Below, in pieces: positions 24,398 through 35,475 of a stretch of 64,000 nt of DNA. The notes beneath the pieces are model-generated. The model saw only the letters and a program-made list of their open reading frames with translations, was not told where the DNA came from and did no database searches. Every line of letters starts with the position of its first letter. Within the stretch, counting starts at the first letter, position 1. This DNA is from Liriodendron chinense. Taxonomy: Eukaryota; Streptophyta; Magnoliopsida; Magnoliales; Magnoliaceae. Location: contig ML058453.1 of assembly GCA_003013855.2 (NCBI GenBank), positions 3,465,861 to 3,529,860 on the forward strand. The letters run 5' to 3'. The position numbers were made by a program, and so were the translations under genes.

Positions 24398-24598
24398 TCC
24401 AATATCCATACCATTCAATATTTCTATGGAACATTCAATATCCCTACCACATGAAAGCATTCAATATTCAATATTTCTTTGGAAGATTCAATATCCCTAC
24501 CACATGAAAGCATTCAATATTCAATATTTCTTTGGAAGATTCAATATCCCTACCACCTAAAAGCATTCAATATTCAATATTCAATATCCCAATCACCT
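24398..24598. repeat. 53-bp tandem repeat, about 3.5 copies
   Basis: The word ATGAAAGCATTCAATATTCA recurs at 24451, 24504 and, with changes, 24557, giving a 53-bp period. The last copy is shortened. Confidence 0.9.
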
Positions 24599-24599
24599 G

Positions 24600-25185
24600 A
24601 TTGAGCATTCAATCGTATGCCAACTATTCAATCGTAATAATGTTTTCAATAAAATTGAAATGTCAATCCCACCAATACATAGAACCAATACAACAACAAA
24701 AAAAAATCAATCAGCACGAACATCCCCACTATCACCAACAAACAATCTGCAAAATGAAACAAAATACAATATTAGTAATTAATAACTAATAAATAAAATA
24801 TGCAGTTAGGTGTTCATTTTTCTTTTTTAAATCATATTATGAAACTAAATACAACTTGAATTGAAGATTTAGATCATGTAGGCATACGCCATTCATTTAT
24901 GCATACGTGATGTTGACCATGTGCAATTTCAACAGTTTGGGGCCCACCATTGATACCTCATGGACTGCACACCACTACTGCAAAGACAATCCTATCAATT
25001 CAAAATGTGGTCATCATGCATTCTTTAATCTTATCCGTCCATACATGAAAAAAGAGTAATTTGTGGACCATCTAAAGAATGAAGGAAGAATAAAGGATTA
25101 TTAAATGGACATCTGCTTATGAGAAGAACGAACAAGGGAAAAAAAACTAAAAAGACCATCTGCGTTTTGGGGCAGGACTTGTGTT
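24600..25185. other. CACTA interior, unassigned
   Basis: AT-rich non-coding DNA. I see no gene or ordered repeat. Confidence 0.4.
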
Positions 25186-25189
25186 TGGA

Positions 25190-25560
25190 CCAAATGGATT
25201 ATTAAATGGACATCCACAATATATACAATCTGGACCATTGATCAGACATCCAAAATTGTCCAAATTGGACCATTGGTTTGGTGTCTAAAGCTGTCAAATG
25301 TAACCTCTGATCTGACATCCAAAACTGACTAATCTGGACCATTAATCAGACGTCCAAAAATGGCCAAATCTGCCCATTTATTAGTCATAAATATGCTCAA
25401 ATACGTCCAGTTTTGACGTGCAATATGTTCAATGTTTTATGTGTTCAAAGCATGCAAATCTGTCAACTGTTCTTTGTATTCAAATCATGTAAATCTGCCT
25501 ACTGTTCATGTATTGAGAATTGCTTAAATCTGTCCATTGATTTTGTGCACAATCACACCC
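25190..25560. repeat. Degenerate short repeats (TCTGGACCATTGATC type)
   Basis: Phrases like CAATCTGGACCATTGATCAG and GACATCCAAAA recur with heavy divergence at about 25220, 25260, 25310 and 25335. Looser AAATCTGTC phrases follow to about 25550. The period is not constant. Confidence 0.45.
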
Positions 25561-25564
25561 AAAT

Positions 25565-27300
25565 CAATGGGATCCACCCAACCAATGTCCCAGATCTCCC
25601 ACGTGTTTCACATTGGTCAAATGTGTCGTGAATCCCCAATTCAATCTGGCTCGGCATGAATCCCGTTAGCACTTCTCATTGATGTTATGACCAATTCCAA
25701 GTGTGTAACCAAAGACCCAAATCAGATAAGGGCATCAACTTATATTCTGAAACATGGATTTAGAGCCATACGAAATACCCATATCATAACCCGACATAGA
25801 TACCTCAGCCTAATAGCAAGCACCAAGAATTATTGGATATGGATGTTGATATGGACACACAACATACAATCACAAGTCAATATCTTTCCAAGGCCCAGAT
25901 TCAACATGCGCATGATTATACTCTCTGATACTCTGAAACAACACTATATAAAACATACAAGGTAGCCATCAATATCCCATACCTGGATCATATCTCTGAA
26001 GATGCTTCAGCCTCATACATCTAAGAAAAAAAAAAACAAAAGAGTTATATGATGCTCAGGCTGCATATGACAGTTGATATGCAGGCAATGAGAAATTCAA
26101 ATAAAACTGACTAGATTGTGTAGCCCACTGTCTGAAAATAACAACCCAATATCAGATTGTGTAGCCCACTGTGAGTAATTTCTAAGTGCCTAATATCATC
26201 CATCACACTCTGCTAGAGTATCAAAGTTTTTCTTGAAAAAGAAAAAAGATTGTGTTTTGCATATTGAATTCTGAGCTGTTCTACTCATTTGATCATAATC
26301 ATAGAATCTATCATAATTCACCCAAAGTTATCAGATTCATATGATGCTAAAGACAAAGTATCCATTGATCTAATAACAGATAGATTATATTCGATAGAGC
26401 AATTTGCTCGGCCTAACAAACTATACATGTAAGACGTGATTTCTGGTGTTCTACACTGTTCTATAAACTGAATGGATCAATCCACCACTTGGCCCATCAT
26501 ATCAATGGCTAGGATCAAAGAACCATGGACCCTACTTCTATAAACTGAAATTGGCCTAAAATCAGTAAATTTACTTGAGAAAATCAACTATTCACATAAC
26601 ACTCTGAAAGAATAATGAGAAGAAAAGAAAAAAAAGCAACCTAGGCAATCATTGGCTCCTATTTTATAGTTTGGGCTGGCCCGTGTTGGCCTTGATGCAG
26701 GCTTTATCATGGCCTTGGATAGAAAAAAAGTCATTAAAAACTGCCAAGGCGCCAGTAGCTAAACCCAGGCACATCATGTGGTGAGGTTGTCCTGAAGTCC
26801 TGATGGGCCATCGTCGGCATCGGTCCAAATTTCAAACTGGTTTGGGCAAGCACACACTCACAGCTGTTTTCGAGAATCAAGTTACCATGACCATTGTGAA
26901 TGAGCTTGGCCATTGATCCAATTGATGGCATCAAATGAATGGTGGAAGGAAGTTCTCAGCAGATCAAATCAAATAGGTGAAATTAGATTGGCACATGGTC
27001 CATCCGCAATGTGTTTCACAAGGGAACCGTGATATTCTGAGCAACCGATGGTTTATCTTATAGAGAGTGTGAGCACAGAGTGTGACACCAAATCTTCTAT
27101 TATCGTAGTGCTCAGCACTCATGAAAGGTTCATAAGATTTAACTTTCATCAGGAAACATTAATCAACTATCATACAAGAAAAGTCATGGAATCAATTTGC
27201 CATAAAGTGTCCTAAACCAATTCATAGATAAAAATGAGCAAGGGAAATAATGAAGTTTCCACTTTCCAACCACTATTTGATCAGTCAGGAAACCTATGAT
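25565..27300. other. CACTA interior, mostly unassigned
   Basis: It contains a fragment of the ATGCTCAGGCTGCATATGAC family at about 26050-26225, also seen at 9893 and 23368, with a local repeat of AGATTGTGTAGCCCACTGT. Minus-strand open stretches at 26734-26934 and 26964-27149 have no recognisable domain. Confidence 0.4.
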
Positions 27301-27303
27301 CAC

Positions 27304-27363
27304 CTGGTATGTAGAAGCTCTTCGAGATCGGTTTCATCAATGGCATCCATGCTGAATTTCACC
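27304..27363 (-). pseudogene. Possible captured exon, minus strand
   Basis: On the minus strand a 60-base open block encoding KFSMDAIDETDLEELLHT is bounded by an acceptor-like TACATACAG and a donor-like CAG/GTGATC. The acidic peptide looks like ordinary protein rather than noise, but I do not recognise the gene. It points the opposite way to the kinase exon nearby, so the two pieces were not adjacent exons of one gene. Confidence 0.3.
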
Positions 27364-27793
27364 CTGTATGTAAAAGTAACACCAGCATGTTTAAGGGAGA
27401 TCAACACCTTATATAGCTTTTTTATATAAACATATATTAGAAAAAAAAGAAAAAGAAATAAGAAAAAAAAAAGAGTTGCAGTGAATAGCAGTAAGGTGTG
27501 TGGGATGTTGTAAGATTTCTTACAGAAATCACGGTTTTCAGAGCGTGTTGGCTGCAACTCTGAGGGTGTACGTAAAATTATAATTAGGTTCTTTTGAAGC
27601 ATATTCCTTTTTTTTTTCAAATTTGAGGCCTTGCTCTGTTCTAGTTCTTCAAGTTTGCATTACTGCATCACCACCTTCTATTTCCTTTTGTTACACACTC
27701 ATACAAAATCTTATAACTACAAACAAACTTTTTTGTCTTAGCTCACTGATTATGTTACATATTTAGATTTTATTTCACTCCCAATAGCAACAG

Positions 27794-27901
27794 GCTCTTG
27801 CAAAGACATTGACTGTGGACGAGCTCCTTTATATGAAAGTGCATTTTGAACTATTGGAGCCAAATAACAACGGATGCATCTTACTAGAAAACATTAGAAT
27901 G
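27794..27901 (+). pseudogene. Captured exon of a CDPK-related kinase (EF-hand part)
   Basis: A 36-codon block begins ALAKTLTVDELLYMKVHF and ends in LLENIRM. It is bounded by an acceptor (CTCCCAATAGCAACAG) and a donor (ATG/GTTAGTTTC). Plant CDPK-related kinases (CRKs) have, after the kinase domain, a degenerate EF-hand region with the pattern LTxDELxYLxxQFxLLEPxxNGxISLENIxM, and this matches closely. The exon edges fall in codon phase 0. No kinase domain or following exon of that family is visible nearby. It therefore looks like a single exon carried inside the CACTA element, not a working gene. Recognition is from family memory. Confidence 0.6.
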
Positions 27902-27904
27902 GTT

Positions 27905-29110
27905 AGTTTCTTTTCGTAATATCTACATTTCTTATTGGGCATGACTATTTTTGGTTGTGAAGCTACAATGCTCAGTTTCTACTTATTGAGAGGTTGGTCT
28001 TACCGGAAAAGCTTGAATCTTACAGTATGACATAGGAGAACACCACCAAGCGAACACACTTCCTGCTGTAATTAACACAAAAAGATGGTCAAGGCTGATA
28101 AAGCCTTTTATTCAAAATCTGCACAAAAAGTAAGCAAATCGCAGGCGTAAATATTTCAAAAATAAATGGAAGCGGTTATAAATAGAGTTCAAGTGACAAA
28201 GCCTCTAATATTTCTGTTCTCCAATTAGCAAAGGCATTATCTTTTTTTTTCTTTCAATTTCTCTGTTTTTCTCCTGTTTTTTCAAAAATAAAAATACATA
28301 TGAACTCCAAACATACACATCAGTTGAACCGGTCCCCAATCAAAGAAAGAAAGAACCTATCAATTAGCAGCTTAGAAAGAATACATATGTTAATAAGATG
28401 TAATTAAGTCAAATATGAGGACTGGACTCTTATGGACTGAAATCCATGGTGTGCTATCCCACCAATTCCCTACTTGTAGAGATAACAACCCCATTGGAGG
28501 CTTAGACTCCACATAAAACTGATTAATCTAGCTTGTAGACTTGTTTATCAAAACCAATGACTTGAAAAATCATTAAATTCTACAATCTGACGAGAGAAAT
28601 GGAGAATCTGCAATAATCTCTGGCCTTGGATGTTTTACCAAAATTTCGTTGTCCGTTATTCATTTCTCACTGTTTACAAATTCGCATGCGAATATAAGAA
28701 AATATACCTTTAATATTATATGAGAATTTTGTCTGGAAGATTGTGGACAACATTTGAACGACTTGGACAATGTGGGGCTGATCTGGACTGTAGATGATTA
28801 GGTGTGCACTGTCCTATTTAAGTCATAAAAAAATTGTTAGCCAGTTCAGAGATAAATAAGCATGTAGCAAATGATGCATACAAGAGTAATCATGGGATTA
28901 GTGGATCTGAATCAAAGTCGTTGAAACACCCAATGTAGCTTAGGTAACCAACCATCAATGTGCCTAGGCAAAAGCCCATCCAACTAAGCAATCCGCAAAT
29001 AGACAGGGGATGAAGACCCAAAAAGCTTACTGTCATAAAGAATGAAACAGAAAACTGATTCAAGTTAAGGGAGACGAAAAATACACCAGAAAACTGATTC
29101 ATCCGCTAAT
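27905..29110. other. CACTA interior, intron-like unassigned DNA
   Basis: AT-rich with several T-runs, compatible with captured intron sequence. A 20-base word around AAACTGATTCA occurs twice near 29052 and 29091. ATAGACAGGGGATGAAGACC at 28999 is echoed at 29110. Confidence 0.35.
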
Positions 29111-29141
29111 AGATAGGGGATGAAGACCCAAACGCTCCAAT

Positions 29142-29330
29142 CACTGGCACACCGGAAAGGCTTTGGATCGAGTATTGAGCCTCACATCAACATAATCTGG
29201 CAGGGAAGAAAAATACGCGTCCACAATCGGGAGCGCGCTCCATATCAGATTGGCGAGTCTTGTGGTCGAAATTGTCAACGAACATGGGCCTCGTCTTTGC
29301 AGTTCCCAATCTCTCAACAAAATCACCTAA
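29142..29330 (-). pseudogene. Possible captured first exon, minus strand
   Basis: This is a minus-strand open stretch in a locally GC-richer patch. One frame contains TKTRPMFVDNFDHKT-like sequence starting after the leader-like region at 29360-29510; another frame is also open (LIWSALPIVDAYFSSLPDY). The product is not recognised and the true frame is uncertain. A donor-like CCG/GTGTGC lies near 29150. On the minus strand, upstream DNA (29340-29510) shows CT repeats and AGGGTTT words typical of plant 5' leaders. Confidence 0.3.
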
Positions 29331-29448
29331 AAAAGGAAAGAAAAGAAAAAAAAAACCCTAAAATCTAAGAACGGTAAAAAGAAGAAAAACTTATAAACCC
29401 TAATACTTGAATGCTCTACAGAAGAACAAACCCCGAAACCCTAATCTC

Positions 29449-29450
<2 letters not shown>

Positions 29451-29503
<53 letters not shown>
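29451..29503. repeat. (GA)n microsatellite
   Basis: About 26 uninterrupted GA units. On the minus strand it would be a CT-rich leader ahead of the exon-like piece. Confidence 0.97.
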
Positions 29504-29505
<2 letters not shown>

Positions 29506-29664
29506 TGTTAAGGCTTGCTGGATTCAAGGCAAATCAGGCGGAAATCCGGCCAAATCGTTGGTGGTGATAATCGGAAAAGATTGTAGGATGATAAAAAGAG
29601 AGATGAGAGTGGGTTGCTGGAAGATAGAGAGAAGCTGAGGGATGTGGGGCATGGGTTTCTGGAA

Positions 29665-29666
<2 letters not shown>

Positions 29667-29711
<45 letters not shown>
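29667..29711. repeat. (GA)n microsatellite
   Basis: About 22 uninterrupted GA units, about 165 bases from the previous run. Confidence 0.97.
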
Positions 29712-29713
<2 letters not shown>

Positions 29714-29763
29714 TTGGCGTTTTAGGTTTTCTAGTTCCCTCCCTCGATCTGGAAAGTGAACTG

Positions 29764-29950
29764 TAATGGGTTAGGTGTTAACCGGCTAACATTTGTGGGT
29801 GTTACCCTTACCGTGTGGGGCCCACCTTGATCATTTTTCTTATATCCACCGTCCATCTGTTTTTTCATATCATTATGGAACCTGACTCCAAAATCAAGTG
29901 GATCTAAATCTCCGGTGGACCTCACCATTGGAAAGTAAAGAAAGACCATT
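29764..29950. mobile_element. Left half of a GTGTTACC palindromic MITE
   Basis: TTAGGTGTTAACCGGCTAAC, then GTGGGGCCCACCTTGATCAT and CACCGTCCATCTG mark the left half. Similarity stops at about 29950, where CACTA sub-terminal sequence resumes. Confidence 0.65.
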
Positions 29951-29989
29951 AAGAACGATTGTTAGTCATAATTACCAGCCAAATTCCCA

Positions 29990-30255
29990 ATTGTGGGCTT
30001 TTACCGAGAAATTGTTTCCTCGGTAAAGTTAAGCTAAAAACATTATATTTTAAGCCACGAAATAACCCTTCATTACCCATGAAATTGGAATTTTGTTGGT
30101 ATTTGTCACTTTTCGCAAGGAAAATTTTCCTTGGTAAAAGCAAAGTAAGTATTTACCCAAGAAATTTGAATTTCGTCGGGAAAAGTGTATTTTTACCTAC
30201 GAAATTCATCTCCTGGGTACAAATTTCCTAGGTAAAGGTCATTTTTCTTGTAGTG
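29990..30255. promoter_or_regulatory. CACTA right sub-terminal repeats
   Basis: TTTACCGAGAAATTGTTTCC, CTTGGTAAAAG and CCTAGGTAAAGG mirror the left set. Confidence 0.7.
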
Positions 30256-30624
30256 TTCCTTACACTTGTAAAATTATGCTTGTGTATTTTTGTTTGGAAA
30301 AAGGGCCTTACATGTCTATTTTGAGGTTGGACTTCTTTGGAGGGTGTTAACCATCACTTAGTAAGATACTTTTGTATTTTTTTCAAACTTTTTAAAATTT
30401 TTTTTATTTAAAAAAGAGAGAGAGAGAGAAAAAGAAGTCACCGCTTGTTTGAACTTGCCCGGCCCGATTTGAAATTTCTTTCAACCAAATTGATCCCGGC
30501 TCGAACCAGATTTTTCTAGAGCAAGCCAAACTTGGGTTGCATGGGTAGGCTCGAAACCCCAATCGGGCCAATCCACAAACTGGCCGAGTAGTGCAAAAAA
30601 CAAGCCATACTAAACTAGGGCTAG

Positions 30625-30721
30625 CGATGATATCTGCGTCTGTTTTTATTTACAGGACACATGTCACATCATGGATGTTCCAAGTACAAAATTATAATGG
30701 GCTTCCAACAACCTTCGATCC
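30625..30721. repeat. Duplicated block B, copy 2, left piece
   Basis: It matches 10355-10445. It is cut at CTTCGATCC (30713-30721), which recurs at 49341-49349 where block B resumes. Confidence 0.8.
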
Positions 30722-30757
30722 GGACGCGGATTAGCTACTGACAGGTTGAGCAGCGAA

Positions 30758-30936
30758 GAATCCGAATCCTCTGCTGAAAACAAGCAGAGAACCTCTGCTG
30801 CTGCTGCTCTGATTGGTCCAGATCATCCTGACTGTGTCAGAGCAGCTTAGCTCTGACACAATCAGGCTGAGCTGGACCAATCAGAGTAGTGACGAGCAGG
30901 GCTTCTCTGCTCGTTTTCAACAAAGGATCCGGACTC
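30758..30936. mobile_element. 179-bp hairpin MITE
   Basis: The ends are GAATCCGAATCCTCTGCTGA and, in reverse complement, GAGTCCGGATCCTTTGTTGA. The arms pair over about 85 bases each. The flanks AGCAGCGAA (30749-30757) and AGTAGCGAA (30937-30945) are a 9-bp duplication with one difference. It sits inside the terminal module of the larger MITE. Partial copies are at 31011-31070 and 31276-31310. Confidence 0.8.
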
Positions 30937-31741
30937 AGTAGCGAAACATCACTACTGAAGTGACATGGGTGGGCCTCAACATGATGTATGTGTTGTATCC
31001 ACACCGTCCATTCACACAATCAGGCTGAGCTGGACCAATCAGAGTAGTGACGAGTAGGACGTCTCTGCTCGTTTGGATATCACTGTCCCCACTGTTTTCT
31101 GTGGTGGGATCCACTTGAGCTTGGGATCTGCCTCATTATTTGAGTCATGCCCTAAAATGGTCTCTCCAAATGGGTGAACGGTGTGGACACAACACATACA
31201 ACATTTTGAGGCCCACAGAACATGGTGACGTCACTTCAGTAGCCATGTCTGCTACTCAACCTGTCAGTAGCTAATCCGCCTCTCTCTGCTCGTTTTCAAC
31301 AGAGGATCCAGACTTAGTAGCGAAACATCACTACTGAAGTGACATCACCATGTCACGTGGGCCTCAACATGATGTATGTGTTGTATCCACACCATCCATT
31401 CATTTGGAGAGATCATTTTAAGGCATGACGTAGAGAATGAGGTTGATCCAAAGCTCAAGTGGACCCCACCACAGAAAACAATGGGGATAGTGACATCCAC
31501 TGTTGAAAGATTCTTAGGGGCCACAGAAGTTTTTTATCAAGCTGATATTTGTTTTCTCCCTTCCTCCATATATGTGTGAACTTATGAACAGGTTGGATCT
31601 CAAATAAACATCATGGTGGGCCTAAGAATTTTTCAACGGTGGATATCATTGTCCCCACTGTTTTTTGTGGTGGGATCCACTTAAGCTTGGGATCTGCCTC
31701 ATTATTTGAGTCATGCCCTAAAATGGTCTCTCCAAATGGGT

Positions 31742-32100
31742 CACTACGCCAAAACAGCGAAAAAAACGACACAAAAACGCTTGGTTTAACGACGGACTTC
31801 GTTCGTCGTTAAAAAAGACTTGGTTTAATGACGGACTATATCCGTCGTTAAGGTGAAAACAGTCCGTCGCTAATTACTACCACCGGCTCTGGCGTTTAAT
31901 CGACAAAATTGTACGACGGACCAAAATCCGTCGATAACTGTAATATAGTCCGTCGTTAATATTACGACGGATGTAATTCGTCGTAATGTAATGTATTCAA
32001 GGGAGATTTCCTGCGTCGTAAAATTCTGCGTCCGTAGACGGGACGTTGGGATTTATCGACGGACCTTCTTGGATGTAACGACGGATATAGTCCGTCGTAA
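31742..32100. promoter_or_regulatory. CACTA left sub-terminal repeats
   Basis: TTAACGACGGACTTCGTTCG followed by TCGTTAA and many relatives are spaced by tens of bases in both orientations. Each is nearly palindromic (CGACGGA...TCCGTCG). Confidence 0.8.
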
Positions 32101-32160
32101 ATTGCAAATTATACATCTCGCTATTCATTTTAAATAAATTTGTTTCTTTAATAAGTTTTA

Positions 32161-33775
32161 AAAAAATTTTGAATTTTTAGAAAAAAAGTTTACAAGTTTA
32201 ATAAAAATTAACAATATTTAAGAAAAAATGGGATTTGAAAAAATTCGAGATTTTGAAAATAATATTCTAAATTTAAAAAAGAACTAGAATTTTGAAAGAA
32301 ATTGACATTTTGAAATAAATTGAGACGTTTGAATGAAATGTATAAGTTTGAAATAATGTAGACTTTGAGAAAGATTGAGGTTTTGCAGTTTCAAAGATAT
32401 TGACATATTTTGATAAAAAAAAAAATTAGATTTTCAAAAAATTGGCATTTTGAAAACGACCATCGGAAAGTTTAAAAAATTGTGATTTTGAAAAAATGTT
32501 GAGTTAATCTTGAATAAAATTTATAAGTTTGAAAAAAAATGTAATAAAATTAATAATGTTTAAGAAAAATTGAAATGTAGAAAAAATCAAAAATTTGAAA
32601 ATAATTAGGATTAAAAAAGAACGAAAAATCTAAAAGAATTTTGACATAAATTAGGATTTAAAAGGAATTAAAAAAAGTTGGCATTTTGACATAAATCAAG
32701 AATTTTAAATTTTTAGAAAAAAAGTTGACAAGTTTAATAAAAATTAACAATATTTAAGAAAAAATGGGATTTGGAAAAATTCGAGATTTTGAAAATAATA
32801 TTCTAAATTTAAAAAAGAACTAGAATTTTGAAAGAAATTGACATTTTGAAATAAATTGAGACGTTTGAATGAAGTGTATAAGTTTGAAATAATGTAGACT
32901 TTGAGAAAGATTGAGGTTTTGCAGTTTCAAAGATATTGACATATTTTGATAAAAAAAAAAAGATTTTCAAAAAATTGGCATTTTGAAAACGAACATCGGA
33001 AAGTTTAAGAAATTGTGATTTTGAAAAAATGTTGAGTTAATCTTGAATAAAATTTATAAGTTTGAAAAAAAATGTAATAAAATTAATAATGTTTAAGAAA
33101 AATTGAAATGTAGAAAAAATCAAAATTTTGAAAATAATTAGGATTAAAAAAGAACGAAAAATCTAAAAGAATTTTGACATAAATTAGGATTTAAAAGGAA
33201 TTAAAAAAAGTTGGCATTTTGACATAAATCAAGAATTTTAAATTTTTAGAAAAAAAAGTTGACAAGTTTAATAAAAATTAACAATATTTAAGAAAAAATG
33301 GGATTTGGAAAAATTCGAGATTTTGAAAATAATATTCTAAATTTAAAAAAGAACTAGAATTTTGAAAGAAATTGACATTTTGAAATAAATTGAGACGTTT
33401 GAATGAAGTGTATAAGTTTGAAATAATGTAGACTTTGAGAAAGATTGAGGTTTTGCAGTTTCAAAGATATTGACATATTTTGATAAAAAAAAAAAATAGA
33501 TTTTCAAAAAATTGGCATTTTGAAAACGAACATCGGAAAGTTTAAGAAATTGTGATTTTGAAAAAATGTTGAGTTAATCTTGAATAAAATTTATAAGTTT
33601 GAAAAAAAATGTAATAAAATTAATAACGTTTAAGAAAAATTAAAATGTAGAAAAAATCAAAATTTTAAAAATAATTAAGATTAAAAAAGAACGAAAAATC
33701 TGAAAGAATTTTGACATAAATTAGGATTTAAAAGGATTTAAAAAAAGTTGGCATTTTGACATAAATCAAGAATTT
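32161..33775. repeat. 535-bp tandem repeat, three copies
   Basis: The word ACAAGTTTAATAAAAATTAA recurs at 32192, 32728 and 33262, giving periods of 536 and 534. Copies 2 and 3 are nearly identical; copy 1 differs at a few sites and short A-runs. The DNA is extremely A-rich on this strand, and each unit itself is built from short TTTTGAAA/AAATTGA words. Confidence 0.95.
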
Positions 33776-34325
33776 TGAATAAAATTTATCGGTTTGAAAA
33801 AATATATTTTCAAAATAGAAATTGTGATTTTTAAAAAGAAATTTAGATCTTGTATTTTGTAAAAAAAATTGAGAAATTTGATAGAAAATGAAATGTTGAA
33901 AAAACAATTGACATTTTAAAAAAAGTGTTTATGTATTGAATTGCGATTTTGAGAAAAAATTAAGAAGTTTGAAAAACAATTGTAATAAAACTAATAATGT
34001 TTAAGAAAAATTAAGATTTAAAATAACGAGATTTTGAAAAGAAATTCGGGATTTACAAAGAACCAAAAAGAAATTGTCATTCTTAAAAAATTAAGATTTT
34101 AAAAAAAAACTACGAAGATAGAATAAAATTTATAAGTGTGAAAAAAAATTGAAAAAAAATTACAATTTTTAAAAATAAAATAGGATTTTGTATATTGAAA
34201 ATTTTTGAGAAATTTGATAAAAAAAAAATTTGACATTTTGAATTCTGAAAGTTGACAAGTTTATTAAAAAATGTGATTTTGAAAAATAAATTTATATTAT
34301 TTAAAAAAAATTAACAATTTTAGGA
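33776..34325. repeat. A-rich low-complexity DNA related to the tandem repeat
   Basis: The same words (TTTGAAAAAAAATTG, AATAAAATTTATAAG) continue without the 535-bp period. It looks like an older, decayed part of the array. Confidence 0.7.
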
Positions 34326-34329
34326 CATT

Positions 34330-34970
34330 AGGACATTATACCAAAATAGATATTTTAAGAAATCTAAACCGGTCCATCCACTTTGTGAGATAATTTTAGG
34401 ACATTATACAAAAAAAGGTAAGAACCCGAATCCTGGTGAGTGGGAACCCTGAACATAGGGCCACTCTGATGAATGTGACTACATCCACGCCGTACATCCA
34501 TATTGAAAGTTCATTTTAGGGCGTGTTCCAAAAAATGAAGCAATTCTAAGTCCCAGATGGGACATAGTAGAGGAAACAGTGCTGATTGACCATTAAAGAC
34601 TTCCTGTGGGGTCACAAAAGCTTTGGATCAAGATGATATTTTTGTGGTGTATTCATCTAGGTGTTTGTGACCTTACAAATAGGTTGGATGGAAAATAATG
34701 GCAAATAAACATTCCGGTGAAATCCATGAAGTTTTCAAGTGTAGAGATTCAATCACAACTGTTTCTATGGTGTGGTCCACCTAATATTTGACTCAGCTTC
34801 ATTTTTGGTATCATACCCTAAAATGATATTTCAAAATGGTTGGATGGTGTGGATTTAAGACACATATATCACTGTAAGCCCCACAATCAAGGTGTGGACC
34901 CCACAGAGTTTATTCAATACGCAAGCCTTTTATCCAGGCGCAGTTTGGGTGGATCCCTGGATCCGCTAAT
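34330..34970. mobile_element. Palindromic MITE, GGATCCGGG-like module
   Basis: The left arm has CACGCCGTACATCCATATTG. The right arm has TTGGATGGTGTGGATTTAAG and ends in CCCTGGATCCGC. The left terminal module is decayed (ACCCGAATCCTGG). Confidence 0.55.
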
Positions 34971-34974
34971 TAAG

Positions 34975-35440
34975 GTTGGTGGATTCCCAATTGTGAGGCC
35001 ACTGTGATGTATGTACCTTACATCTACACCGTCCATGCATTTTGAAAGCTCATTTTAGGGCATTACCCAAAAAATGAGGAAGATCCAAATCTTAGGTTGA
35101 CCATACCACATGAAATAGTAGTAATTGAATCCCCACCATTAAAAAATTAATGGGGACCACTGGAATGTTTATTTTCCATCCAATTTGTTGAAAAGGTCAC
35201 AAAGACCTGGATGAAGATACCAAACAAATATCAGCTTGACCCAAAACTTTTGTGACTCACTATAAGCTTTTAATGGTTGAGTACCATTGTTTATTGTATT
35301 ATGGTGCACCTGAGATTTGGATGTACTTCATTTTTTTAATCATGCTCTAAAATGCGTTTTCAAAATGAATGGACGGCGTGGATGTAACACACAAACATCA
35401 CACTGTGGATGGCACGGTAAGGGATCCACCGACCTCGGTG
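34975..35440. mobile_element. Palindromic MITE
   Basis: It runs from GTGAGGCCACTGTGATGTAT and ACACCGTCCATGCATTTTG to AATGGACGGCGTGGATGTAA and ATCACACTGTGGATGG. Its ends share a GGTGGAT word (34977 and, inverted, 35427). Confidence 0.6.
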
Positions 35441-35475
35441 GATACGGGTTCGGCGAAGCCGCGCCCCTTCCAAAG

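Larger units (their letters stand above)
24042..30255. mobile_element. CACTA element, 6.2 kb, non-autonomous
   Basis: The left end is CACTACAAGAAATATGACTT and the right end is the complement of CACTACAAGAAAAATGACCT. A 3-bp target duplication TTC lies at 24039-24041 and 30256-30258. Terminal CACTA and 3-bp duplications define the En/Spm superfamily. Both sub-terminal regions carry clusters of TTTACC-AAGGAAA-like words on both strands, the usual binding sites of the element's own protein. I find no transposase, so movement would need help from another element. The interior holds repeats and captured exon-like pieces. Confidence 0.9.
23725..30625. mobile_element. hAT-like element split by a CACTA element
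   Basis: 23740-24041 plus 30256-30620 together form a reverse-complement relative of the element at 3112-3875. CAAACTAGGGCAATACCAGC and TGATGGATGATGTGGATAAT lie on the left side. CATAATTTTACAAG-like words and GGCCCGATTTGAAATTTC lie on the right. Block A/B copy 1 has the uninterrupted site (CTACGTTGGGTGATGATATG at about 10341), which shows where it inserted. Exact ends and target duplication are not clear. Confidence 0.65.

Noticed and set aside
24398..24598. CRISPR-like array
   Set aside because: The 53-bp units are continuous with no unique spacers, and this is plant DNA.
26734..27149. Two minus-strand open frames as a conserved gene
   Set aside because: No recognisable motif, and the two frames are not joined by clear splice sites; left as unassigned.
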